Under the pieces are notes generated by a model. It did not search any database. It was not told the DNA's origin and saw nothing but the letters and a program-made list of their open reading frames with translations. From NCBI GenBank assembly GCA_963682175.1, contig OY821774.1, forward strand, positions 46,700,201 to 46,764,200: a DNA stretch of 64,000 nucleotides, in the 5' to 3' direction. A program made the translations under genes and the position numbers. This document shows positions 1 to 10,178 of the stretch, piece by piece. Position 1 is the first letter of the stretch, and each line of letters opens with the position of its first letter. The DNA comes from Triglochin maritima. Taxonomy: Eukaryota > Streptophyta > Magnoliopsida > Alismatales > Juncaginaceae.

Positions 1-118
1 GTACCTTTTGTGTTTACAATGTAAGATTGTTTTCTCAACTGTCCCCTACATGTGTAACCAATATTACTTTCCCAATGTCTACATGTAAACAATATTGGTT
101 GGAGTGACCGTCCGCAGA

Positions 119-1060
119 TCAACTCGCTAAGGTACCATGTTGAAACAAGAACAAGTGGGGACCATCAACCCAAAAGCTAATTTGTAGGTCAAAGAGCCCG
201 CGTGAGTCATAATCCCAAGATGCCATTACTTCGTTGAGAAGATCCGGTGTCGCTTGCTTCTTTTTCGAAGATGAAGGATCACTAGAGGGAAGCCCGCTCA
301 TAACAGTGCTATTGTAGGTTCGCACCTTCTATTAAAATACCGATCCTCGAAGATTAGCGACGGCAAGCGTGCAATCAATCAATCATCTATCTCAGTTTCA
401 ATATAACACAGAATCGACGGCTTGAGCCTACCTTCGTTCTCGAGATTATAAATTTTCCAGGCGTCTCTGTTCGACCAGTCGGTCTCACAGTCAGGCAGGC
501 CTAGCAAAAATGGAAGTTTTTCGAGACATCTCCAGATGCGCATACACCGTTGCAAGCGCCACTCCATAGCTTTATATGATGGGACTATTCTCACAAGGTA
601 ATCACTAAGATTTATTTCCATTTGAAATTAAGGAATCTAATACAACCATCAGCATCCTAAGGACCAATTAGAAATATGCGATGTGATTTGCTGGCTAAGG
701 ATATGTCATAAGGATGCTTGAGATATATTTTTTCTCAAAAAAGGGCTTACTTCTAACTTCTAAGAACCTAAAATTTGGTGAAGTAGGGTTTCCGTATTTG
801 GGGCAAAATGGATAATATTTACGGGTGTGTGGCCTGATCTTGTATATACATCTCTACAGGAGGACCAAGAGAGAAAAACCTCACCTGGGCACAGTAACCC
901 AAAGAATAAGGAACACTGTTCTTAAAAGTCGCTATGTTTGGTGTGCCTTCGATTCCTAAAAACGCAATGAGGTGATGGACCAGGTTTCCAAAAGCATGGC
1001 AAAAAGATGTATTTTCGCAACAGACATCCCTAAACGCACTTCTGTACATTCTCAATGATT
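119..1060 (-). other. Possible exons of an unidentified gene
   Basis: Three minus-strand open stretches look more exon-like than their surroundings. One, at about 1060–886, contains FGNLVHHLIAFLGIEG and ends at CAG|GTGAGG. A second, at about 600–433, contains SYKAMEWRLQRCMRIWRCLE and ends at GAAG|GTAGGC. A third, at about 325–119, ends with the residues FQHGTLAS and a stop. The residue composition is protein-like and the donor sites are reasonable, but I recognise no family and the acceptors are weak. They lie downstream of the lumen-protein gene on the same strand, so they could be the 3' end of another gene, a decayed transposon or chance open frames. RNA evidence would settle it. Confidence 0.3.
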
Positions 1061-1418
1061 CATTTTTTTCATAAAGGAATTCTAATAGAAAAGGGAATTT
1101 ATTTTTGAAAATTTTCAATTGCACAATTGCATGTAAAAACCAACATAACTTATAACCAAAGCAGTTATAAACACCAATGTATAACAACGAAAATAAGACA
1201 AACTAACTTCAACATGAAAACATATAATATTCAATCAATGAAAGCTAACTGAAATGACACAAGACTTTAACATGACAGACCTGTGATGTGGTTGGCATTT
1301 GTAACACTTCCTTTTAGATTACCTGTAAGGAAACAAATGGTTCTTAGGGAATATATAACATTTTCTGACTCCAATGGAAAGGAAAAAAGAGGAAGATGTA
1401 GACCACAGGATGAATTAC

Positions 1419-3048
1419 CTCTGAGCAACTATTGGGATCCTCTGGATTTCTCAGGCACTTTGTAATTGCCATAACGGCACCTTCGACAGAGGCATCTTCG
1501 CCCTGAAAGTTTATAAGAAGATGTGCTTGAGAACATTTTGCTACATGCAACTTTGGAAGTTGATTTGTTGCACAATCTTGATGGAAAGACCAATGGCGTT
1601 CATGTTCTTTTTAGAGCACAGGAATAAAAATGCAAAATCGAGTCTTATGTTTTATCTATAGACAGAAACACACACATTGACACATATACATTGAAACCCA
1701 AAAGCTCAAAAAGAGCTTAACTCTATCCTCAAATTGGCATCGACCTTCGAAACTATATAGCAATGTTTTGATTAACTTACTGAGATTCAAGATAAATAGC
1801 TGATTTTGTTATTACCTTGAAACCTATTGCGAATTTGCAATAATGAAGCCATGTACATTTCTAACAGGGTTTTTTGCTGGACTACAGACCGTGTATTCGA
1901 CCTTCCAAACTATATAGCAATGTTTTGATGAACTTACTGAGATTTAAAATAAATAGCTGATTTTGTTATTACCTCGAAATCTATTGTGAATTTGCAATAA
2001 TGAAGCCATGTATGTTTCTGACAGAGGTTTTTGCTGGAGTACACACTCGTGTATCACTATAGGCTCATAAGTCTTCTTAAAATAGAGTCTGGACACAACA
2101 AAAAGATTTTGAGTATTAATTTTTTTATGAGAGCATAGAGGAATATAGTGAGATAGAGTAAAACATGATTTGTTGGAAAGGTAGTCCAGATTCCATATAA
2201 ATTAGTATTAGAAAGTCGTAAAACAATTGCTATAGTAGTTTTTTTTTGTATTTTTTTGAAATAACGTTGGAAAAAAAGAAAATTGGAAGAATATGAATCT
2301 GGAAAACTTATTTAGCAAACTATACTTCTTAGAAACAGCATCACGGATGTCGTTTTTACCTATGGCAGAAAGGGACCGCCCGCCCCTTAGTCCTCCTCCC
2401 ACCTCTCAATCACTCCACACTTTTCATTACTCACTCTCTCGGGAGAAAAACAAAGTTCAGGTTGATTTTCTTATCTTTTTTTGGGTTTTTTTTATTTCAA
2501 GATGTTGTTTTTACATATGACATGTTGAACTAGCGACAGGTTGGTCGATGCCGTTTTTACCATGAGCGAGACCCCCGACCAACTTGTCGCTAGTTCAACA
2601 GATCCTAGGTAAAAACGGTATCTCGAAATAATAATAAAACAAAAATAATGAAAACAACTGACCCGTTGCTTGGATCCTATAAGTATAAAAATTTACTCAA
2701 ATCTTAAAATGAAAAGGATGGATTCAGTTAGCTCTTGATTCATGTATTGTGTCTTGTTTATATACATAGTGAGTGATGCATGTCTTGCTCCCATAAGTTA
2801 ACGCATCGACCGATATTTCCCCGAATAAAAAACGACATCACGGATGTCGTTTTCACATTAAACAAAAACGTCATCCGTGATGCCGTTTTTGTTTAATGAA
2901 AAGAGCATCACATGTGTCGTTTTCAAGAAGCATAGTTTGCTAAATAAGTTTTCGAAATTCATATTCTTCCAATTTTCTTTTTTTCCAACATTATTTCAAA
3001 AAAAAAAACTTTTTTCTTTTTTTTTTGGGAAAGGGGTGTGGGGTGTGT

Positions 3049-3079
<31 letters not shown>

Positions 3080-6000
3080 GGGGGGGGGGTTCATTAATAT
3101 GGTGGCTCCCATTCAATGTTGACACTATCTATCATTGGACAGTGAGATAATTTGTTAGAAGTGATTACACTGCTTGCATAAAATTGGAAGTCATAAATGG
3201 CAGATCAAGTTTAACGTGAGCAACGACAAATGCTCATCAAAACAAATTTAAAGAATCTTAAATTTCCACATATCAAATTGAAGATTTTGCAACAAAGGTG
3301 GCAACATAGGGCAATTGAAGCTGCTTTTTAAGGGAATTATACACGAGCATCCCAATGTTTACTTTTTTTACTGGTACTAGTAACCCAGTATGAATACTGG
3401 TTTTAAACAAGCACAGTTTTAAGAATATATTTCACATGGATTGAGATTTACCTTCTCTCTCCAATAAAACACGTTTCCATACTTCCCTTCCACACGACTC
3501 CACAAATTTCGAGGTACCTCTATGTCAACTGACGCGCCAACATTGAAATGCAGGATATTTCCTGCAGAAGATCAGCATATATATAACGGAAAGAATGGGT
3601 TTTTTAAAAGACATGCTACTGCTTCTCAAAGTTTTGGAATGAAATAACTTAGGTACGAAAACTGGAAATCTTCACAGCACTTCTTAAGGATGTCTTACAA
3701 TAAGGGGGAGAAAATCGAAAAGATAATTTAAAAAATTTAATGAATATTGTAAAGCCATATTTCCTAGACATCAAGACCCATTAAAAGATGTGCATAACTA
3801 GTTGCGGTTGGTGAAACAGATGAGGAAATCAGTACAAGGTAACCAATTGATTAAATGGTAATAGTATGACAAAATCATACAACCGTAAATAAAATAAAAA
3901 CAAAGATCAACCTAGTAACCATATACCAGAAAGCGACCCCACCTAAATCTTAAACATAAAGTTCTCTCAACTGAGAAGACAATTTTTAAATAACTGAACC
4001 ATACTGAGGAGAAAAGTTCAAAACAAGTGAACCATAGAAGAGTTAATCCTTTCAAAAGTTGAACAGACATCAAAACAATCAACTTATTCTGAAGTAGCTT
4101 ATATGTCAACCTATCAAAGGTGGATCTGCAAAAATAAAAACAATTGACTGAACCATAGTGAGAAGATAATTTCAAAATAAGTAAACCATAGAAGACTTAA
4201 TCCTTTCAAATAGGGTTGTGCAGTTTTCGGTCCGGTCCGGTTCAAAAACCGGACCGATCGGTCCGGTTTTTTGGACCGGACCGGACTGATCGGTCCGGGT
4301 TCCGGTCCAAACCCGGTCCAAAATCCGATTTTCCCTCAAAAACCCGGTCCGGTCTGGGTTTTTGGACCGGACCGGACCGATCGGTCCGGTCTTCGGTCCG
4401 GACCCCGGAGAGCATCAGGGTCCGATCCGGGTCCGGACCAATGCTCACCCCTACTTTCAAAAGTTGAACAAACACCATAAAAATCAACTTATTTCGAAGT
4501 GGCTTATATGTCAACCTACCAAAGGTGGGATCTGCAAAAAATACAATTGACTGAACCATAGTGAGGATAATTTCAAAACAAGTACACCATAGAAGAGTTA
4601 ATCCTTTCAAAAGTTGAACAAGCCATAACAATCAACTTATTACAAATTAGCTTATATGTCAACCTACCAAAGGTGGGATCCGCAACAAATACAATGGTTT
4701 TATCATCTACATCCCAAAATTCTTTAATAGCTAGTCCTGTAGCAGAGGAAAATATAGAAAGAAATGGAAATTAGGAAATGAAGAAAATTTGAACTAAAAA
4801 GTGCATGCATATGACATGCCAAATTTAAGTTTATGTTACTGTCACCATTACAAGCAAGGACTAAACTGCCAATAGCGGGCATATTCTATTTGAATCCCTA
4901 TGACCCCTAACTTAAAAAATTCCATACTCAAATAAGACCTTCAAAATTGAGGCGACGAGTTCTCGTGAACAAGCTTTTATCTTGCAGGACGCTAGGCTTC
5001 GTTCAAATGAAACTAACAGTCAAGAGCAAAGACTTCATGAAAAACTTCTTCAATAACAAGCAACATTTATTATCATTTCAACATCAACAAGTAGCCATGA
5101 AATGAAGTTATTCTGGACACAGGACATGGCAAAACACTACAAGCATCTGCAATAGAAAGTGTCTTTTCATCTATCTTTTGACTTGGAAAATGGAGTAAAT
5201 TTGAAATGAAAAAAGACCTTAGAGTGTATAGGGAGGGGGGCAACAATAAAAGATTTTGAATGACAACTAAGCAATAATTGTTGATCAATCAAAATCAATT
5301 GAGAATAATTTTCACCAACATATTGGTTGTAATAACTAATAGGCCCTAACTTATCTAATATGGAAAACAAGATTTGTTGAAAGACAATTAGAAGGAGACC
5401 ATTTTTTTCTCATAAAGTTTTCAAAATTTCAACAATTTGAGGGTGAAAACATGTACACATATCACTTTATCAACTTTATTCTAAGTTGATAGGGAAAGAA
5501 GGCAATGAAATACTGGAGGCCCAACCTCCCTTTTACTTGAAGAAAAAAGAAGAAGAAGGCAATGATCCTGGCTTCCTGTTGGCCACTCATACAATGACGT
5601 GCATATGGTTGTGGACATTAAAAGTTCACAACAATGTTTAACAGAAAACATCCTAATTACTACTAACTTGCCTGGGGTATCAGGAAAATTCTGTGCAAGA
5701 ATTCTTAGTTTGTATCCAGTGTCCTTCTCAAGACTGGCAATCTGTTCGATTAGTCGTCTTTCCTAGAGATTTCCGTAATCTTTCAGCATACATGCATATA
5801 TTACAAAGGAAAATAACTGCATTGTATAAATATCATTCAGTTTAACTAAATTTATTAAGTGCTTCAACAAACATAACTATATACATCTGATGTGTACGTT
5901 ACTAAACAATTTTATAAAGAAAAAATTTCTTCTAATTATATACCTTAGAGTGCTTCTGATTCAAACATATGGCTAAGTGGTTCATATTCATGCCCAAAAG

Positions 6001-9000
6001 TGTCAAGGATCATTATCTCACTTTGACGATGAGATGATCTTGATGCTCTCAACAATATTATATTTCTGGTTGCTAATTTTGATCTTGTGTTGAGTAAGAT
6101 TGGAACTCATAAATAGTTATGTCAAGTATAGTCGGACCTAACAACAAGTGACTCCAAGCACAAACAAACAGAAAATGAACATGCATGATTTCCCCCCAAA
6201 GGACTCTTTCATAATGACCAGTTTGATATGTAGTTAACATCCAAAAAAATTCTCCCTTTGTGCACTACTAGGAAACCAACCGACCAAATAAAATTGCAGA
6301 TGGACATGCTTATAAGTGCAAGCCCACTAACCAATTTTCTGTTGACGTCCTGGTTCCTCCACTTGACTTCATTATATTGTATATTCAGTCGTTATGTTTA
6401 TAGCAAAACTAAACTTAACCATCTATGCTTCAATTTATGCTTGAAGGAAGCAGCAAAAAAATCATTCGTAGGAAAAGTCCATTTCATTTGAGTGGGGGGA
6501 CCTGGCCACTTGAGAGGAATCCTGCTGCATCGATAACTGTAGTAAATTCTTTTGGAAGCAATTCCGGCTTATTAACTCCAACTTTTGCATTGGCATGTTC
6601 CAATCCTGATATAAGAATAAACAGTTACCTGAACCCCAAAACTGAAAAATATCGAAACGGCCATGCACGAAATCATCACACTGCGGTAAGAATAGTACGA
6701 AACACAATATGACATAAAGCATGCCTAACTTATGTTGAGGCAACTACATGTGTAGAGATATGTGTGATGCAATGACCAACATATTTTATAAAATTGGCGT
6801 CAAATATGGTTTCAATGTTTAAATGTGCAGATTCAGTGGAAGAAAAGGATCAAGTAAGTAGAATCCAGACAAAATAACATATATGGAAATTTAAGGTTGC
6901 AAGAGCTTCAAATATTTCAATGGGATCTTAGCTACAATTCGAGTGAAAAAATAGAAAGGTATTCTATAGTGGAAATGAAGCAAGTAAGAGAAAAGGAAAA
7001 AAAATTAGAACGTTAGAATTATCTATTATGTTGGAATTGTTCAAACAAATGTGCTTCTGAATGTACATACTATTTCGATCTCAAGATAGGTTGCAATTAA
7101 GAAAAACATATGCAGAAATCCTAGTTGTAACACACCAATAATAGTCCTACATCGCCTAACATGAGAATGTTAGGACGGGTTATATAGACATGAGTTTATT
7201 ATCATAACATCAACCAACTTAAGTTTTGTGGTAACATAGATGGATGTTGTGGGACAATGGACTCATGAGTGACGGACCGGACTCAGACCCGTTGTGAGTT
7301 TGGAGATGAGACGTTACAAATGATATCAGAGCATTTGACGAGCTGAAATTGTGGGAATTAAGTGTTACATCAAGAGGGTGAGAGCCATCTCTAGATTCCT
7401 ACAACGTCTAATCGATTGGTTGATGTGTTTGACCATGACAATGATGTCAAGTGTTCAAGTGGGGTAGGTTGTAACACTCCAAAGTTTAATCCAACATCGG
7501 CTAATATAAAAAATTAATATGAGATATAATGACACGAGTCTACTAATACAACACCTAACCAGCTTAAGTTTTTGTGACAAATTCAGGGAGGTGTTGTAAG
7601 ACAGTGAACTCATGGGTAACAAACCGGGACCGGACACGATGTGGGCTCGGGACAGACGTTACACTAGTTATGTCTATTCTACATAGTTAATCCTGGTTGG
7701 TTTTTTGGAAAGTCTTGATGTCTATTCTACATTTCCTAGTTCTAACTTCTAAGATTGCCACAGGAACATCTTAAGAAAGTGAGAGAACTAGGCTTCTTAA
7801 ATGAATTCTAAATGATTGATTTGCAAAAAAACTTCAAAACTCTAGAACCGAAGTTCCAGGATTTTCAAAAATTGTATTAGAGATAAGTTTTCCCACTTCC
7901 ACTCAAAAACCAAAATACGTTCAATTCCTTATATTTTACTACAAAATATGCATTTTGGTTACTGTAAAAATGAATGATTTTTCTTCGCTTTATCACAAAA
8001 TACATATTCATACCAGTTTTTCTTCGCTTTATCACAAAATATATATTCATACCAAATACCCGAACTGAAGTTCCAAGAACCAGAGCTCTAAGAACAAGGT
8101 TTCTGAGAACTAGAGTTCTAGAACTGGACTTCTAGATTTTTCTTTACTTCCTGCAAACAAATCACACCTAAAGCGAAAAAAGTACAAATTCATCACTTGA
8201 ACCTATGTGATTGGTACTCAAGAAAAGTAACATAACGTAGGAACCGAACTTCTAAAATGACTTATGAGTAGGCCTGACAATCGTGTCGTGTACTTTCGTA
8301 TCGTGTTTTTTTACATGTACTAGGCAATTTCACCAGACACGAACACAACCTCGAAAAAATTTCGTGTCCCATAAATAGGACACGAACATGACCCGAATCA
8401 GTTCGTGTAAACACGAACACGACCCGAACCAACACGAAAACTAACGAAGAATTATTAATATTTAAACATTTCAGTGTTTACTCTAAAAATATTTCATTAG
8501 AGTAAACTAGGGAGAAAGCTCCCAAATGCTGGAATGAGAGGTGAGGGGTGTTGTTGATTTTATAGGGTGGAGTGGATGGTAAGAAGTTGCATCAGGTGAT
8601 GTGGGACTAATTTTTCACATCACCAAACATCGGAAACCAATCTATCAATAAATAAAAACATCTGATATGTGAAAGAAGGCGGAGTTGGTGTAGTGGTTGA
8701 GTATGAATTAAACTTTGTTCCTGGCGCAGGTTCGAATATCCATGGTGATGTTTTTTTGGGGAATTAAATTTAACATTTCGGCAAAAAGGGGAGAGTGGGG
8801 AGATTCAAACCTGGATCACCTAATGCTAACCAAAGGCGCAAAACCATTGCACCAACTGAACAACTTGATCTTTTGTTAGGATACAATTAAATAGTGTCAT
8901 TCATGTACTTTTCGGGTACACAACTTGGTCACATGGAAATGACACGAAACACGAAATTCTTAAACCCAGATTCTTCGTGTCGTGTTTGTGTCATGTTCCG

Positions 9001-9408
9001 TGTCAATTTGCCAGACCTACTTATGAGTAATTGGTAGCCTGATAAATTTTAAAAATCCTGGACCTCAGAGTTCCAAAAGTCTTGCAAGACATAAAAAAAA
9101 TTGTACTTAAAGTGATTTCCCAACTTCCACTCCAGAACGAGTCTGGAAGTGACGGAAGTTGAGTTCTAGAGGCCCCTCAACTTCGTTAGCATCAATCATA
9201 CATAATAATAGTCCAACAAACTAGAGAGGATGGAAGGAAACGAACCGGAGGTGAGCAATCCGGCGGCGAGGGCGGCGGAGAAGGCGAGTTTGGCGGAGCC
9301 GGAGCCGACCCGGGCGAGAAGATTTTTGTTGGACTTGGGATTGGGGATGGGAAGATAGGGTTTGGTGGGAGGGACGGAGCAGAGAGGGAGGCGAAGTGGA
9401 GAAGCCAT
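1419..9408 (-). CDS. Thylakoid lumenal 15.0 kDa protein (TPM domain), 3' end unresolved
   Basis: Exons read as 9408–9246, 6605–6502, 5762–5672, 4736–4668, 3561–3452 and 1502–1419, all joining in phase. Residues 1–54 are a bipartite chloroplast and thylakoid targeting peptide: a Ser/Pro-rich start, then the hydrophobic run LAFSAALAAGLL. An AxA site (AHANA-type, ANA before KVGVNKPEL, near residue 61) fits lumen cleavage. The mature part has the TPM-type core: VIDAAGFLSSGQ, IEQIASLEKDTGYKLRILAQ, TIVFVADPTFGNILHFNVGA and GEDASVEGAVMAITKCL. It resembles the Arabidopsis At5g52970 family from memory. Its biochemical role is not established; the TPM family includes TLP18.3, which is linked to photosystem II repair. 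The last resolved exon ends GAG|GTAATT, so a short terminal exon is expected below 1419; one possibility starts at about 1275. Intron 3 begins AG|GCAAGT, a GC–AG intron. The gene is stretched by many insertions, yet the reading frame is intact. Confidence 0.85.
1741..2052. repeat. 157-bp tandem duplication in intron
   Basis: Two adjacent copies start at about 1741 and 1898. Both carry the order CGACCTTC, ACTATATAGCAATGTTTTGAT, AATAGCTGATTTTGTTATTA and TTTGCAATAATGAAGCCATG. They differ at scattered bases, so this is an older local duplication. It lies in the last resolved intron of the lumen-protein gene and has no coding content. Confidence 0.85.
2237..3012. mobile_element. Non-autonomous Mutator-like element
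   Basis: The outer about 110 bases at each end are inverted repeats: TTTGAAATAA, then AAAATTGGAAGAATATGAAT, AAACTTATTTAGCAAACTAT and a CATCACGGATGTCGTTTT block, mirrored at about 2830–3000. The order AAACTTATTT-GCAAA-TAT followed by ACGGCATC/GATGTCGTTTTT blocks is that of the large MULE at 9602–14833, so the two are probably related families. No transposase frame lies inside. Edges are blurred by poly-A/T and I could not fix a target duplication. It sits in an intron of the lumen-protein gene. Confidence 0.7.
2523..2600. repeat. 25-bp stem hairpin inside the small MULE
   Basis: Arms 2523–2547 and 2576–2600 (TGTTGAACTAGCGACA… and …TGTCGCTAGTTCAACA) are complementary over 25 bases with one mismatch. 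The loop is about 28 bases and contains a GATGCCGTTTTTACC block. The size is in the range of small-RNA precursors. It could equally be a private palindrome of the transposon. Confidence 0.75.
3043..3089. repeat. (GT)n followed by a 27-base G run
   Basis: A GT microsatellite at about 3043–3062 runs straight into about 27 consecutive G at the edge of the small MULE. Such long homopolymers are rare in plant DNA and are error-prone in sequencing and assembly. The exact length should not be trusted. Confidence 0.9.
4005..4720. repeat. Threefold tandem repeat including part of an exon
   Basis: A unit of about 150 bp occurs three times. Each copy, on the minus strand, holds the end of exon 4 of the lumen-protein gene (FVADPTFG, then GTTGACATATAAG of the intron). 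The true exon is the highest-coordinate copy, with its donor at 4667. The copy with donor at 4519 still reads FFADPTFG and keeps GT. The copy near 4114 has lost GT (GATAGG). The middle copy is split by a hAT MITE at 4211–4453. Removing that insert restores the roughly 150-bp spacing. Confidence 0.8.
4211..4453. mobile_element. GGTCCGG-rich hAT-type MITE, copy 1
   Basis: A 243-bp block is packed with GGTCCGG/CCGGACC words. It starts TAGGGTTGTGC and ends GCTCACCCCTA as inverted termini. It is flanked by a perfect 8-bp direct repeat CTTTCAAA (4203–4210 and 4454–4461), the length expected for hAT transposition. A second member lies at 41247–41357. Long minus- and plus-strand open frames here are artefacts of the repeat composition. 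Confidence 0.85.
7126..7663. mobile_element. TRIM retroelement (complete, 538 bp)
   Basis: Two direct repeats, 7126–7318 and 7470–7663, both begin TGTAACAC and end GACGTTACA, the usual TG…CA LTR ends. Just after the first is TGATATCAGAGCA (about 7321–7333), one change from the common TGGTATCAGAGC primer-binding site for initiator tRNA-Met. A purine-rich tract (GTGGGGTAGG) precedes the second LTR. The 5-bp duplication CTAGT flanks the element (7121–7125 and 7664–7668). The internal part is only about 150 bp and non-coding, as in terminal-repeat retrotransposons in miniature. It is located in intron 1 of the lumen-protein gene. Confidence 0.9.
7978..8055. repeat. 39-bp tandem duplication
   Basis: TTTTTCTTCGCTTTATCAC and the following ATATTCATACCA occur twice in direct succession, starting at 7978 and 8017. 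This is a recent small duplication in intron 1 of the lumen-protein gene. Confidence 0.85.
8270..9019. mobile_element. Non-autonomous hAT element with inverted tRNA-like segments
   Basis: The ends are TAGGCCTGACAA and TTGCCAGACCTA (inverted, 10 of 12 matching), flanked by a perfect 8-bp duplication CTTATGAG (8262–8269 and 9020–9027). Both ends are filled with CGTGT/ACACG words. Inside, plus-strand TGGTGTAGTGGTTGAG … GGTTCGAATAT (about 8689–8740) resembles the A and B boxes of a tRNA promoter. About 70 bases later a second such pair reads on the minus strand (GTTGGTGCAATGGTTTTGCG … GGTTTGAATCTCC). No protein is encoded. Confidence 0.85.
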
Positions 9409-9419
9409 TTCTGGCTGCT

Positions 9420-9600
9420 TTCGATGGGTTTGGGTTTTCCTTTTATCTTCGGCTGAATTTCGGTCTTTTCCCGGGATATTTTTTTGCGTTCTGGTCTTTG
9501 TGTTTTTTGCGTTTGGATCCTCTTCGGTTTACCGTGTTTTTTGTGAATTGCATTTTTTTTGCATGACTGGGTTTTCGGGACTATACTGTAGATTTTACTG
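9420..9600. repeat. 5'-flank segment duplicated on the far side of the MULE
   Basis: This stretch, just upstream of the lumen-protein ATG, resembles 15050–15170 in order: GTTTGGATC, TTTACC-CGTTT, TT-TATGA-TGGG, and TA-ACTAGAGTTTACTGA-type sequence. The MULE has inserted at the end of this copy. The promoter side of the gene therefore already held a duplication before the insertion. Confidence 0.6.
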
Positions 9601-9601
9601 A

Positions 9602-9930
9602 GGAAAAATTTTCAAAATAATCAAAAAAAATAAAAAAATTTGTAAAAATATGCACTTTAGAAACTTATTTGGCAAAATATGCACATTGAAAAACGGCACC
9701 TGAGATACCGTTTTCATTAAGTAAAAACGGTATCTCGAATGTCGATTTTTAACCAAGTAAAAAACAGCACTACTAGTGCCATTTTTCACCCGAGGTAAAA
9801 ATGGTACTAGTAGTGTCGTTTTTACCCTATAGAAAACGGCCCCAGTAATTTTACTTGCTTAGAAAACGATACTACGGGTGCCGTTTTTATGCTATATAAA
9901 AACGACATCCGAGATGTCGTTTTTAGCTAG
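9602..9930. repeat. Left terminal inverted repeat of the MULE
   Basis: After an AT-rich 90-base tip come about seven adjacent quasi-palindromes of 25–30 bases, each of the form AAAACGGCAC…GTGCCGTTTT with variations such as ACGGTATCTC/GAATGTCG. The TIR can thus fold on itself as well as with its partner at the other end. Confidence 0.88.
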
Positions 9931-10178
9931 GGTTTAAGTGGTCTGGCCAGCCACCATCTTCATTCTTTCACTTCCAAATTTCCCCCACTCCCCATTAGTC
10001 TCTCTCTCCGACGACCAACAGTGTTGAGGTTAGATTTTTATTTTGGTTTTGGTTTTTTTTTTGATTTTGACATGAAATACAATGCATGTATAGTTAATGT
10101 ATTTGTTTTTATGTTTATGTATGTATGAAATGTAGATTTTCTACACTCGAAGTAAAGAGCTCCGGTACCGAATTGGTT

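Noticed and set aside
1283..1465. Plus-strand frame ending KRGRCRPQDELP, reminiscent of the LINE C-terminus GRCRPRLTWKEAV
   Set aside because: The match is only six residues, and the strand opposite is a confident exon of the lumen-protein gene.
4216..4631. Overlapping open frames of 62–129 codons on both strands around the GGTCCGG block
   Set aside because: They arise from a repeat with no stop codons in several frames. The block is a MITE with 8-bp target duplications.
8689..8740. A functional tRNA gene
   Set aside because: A- and B-box-like words are present but I cannot fold an acceptor stem or anticodon arm, and it lies inside a transposon.
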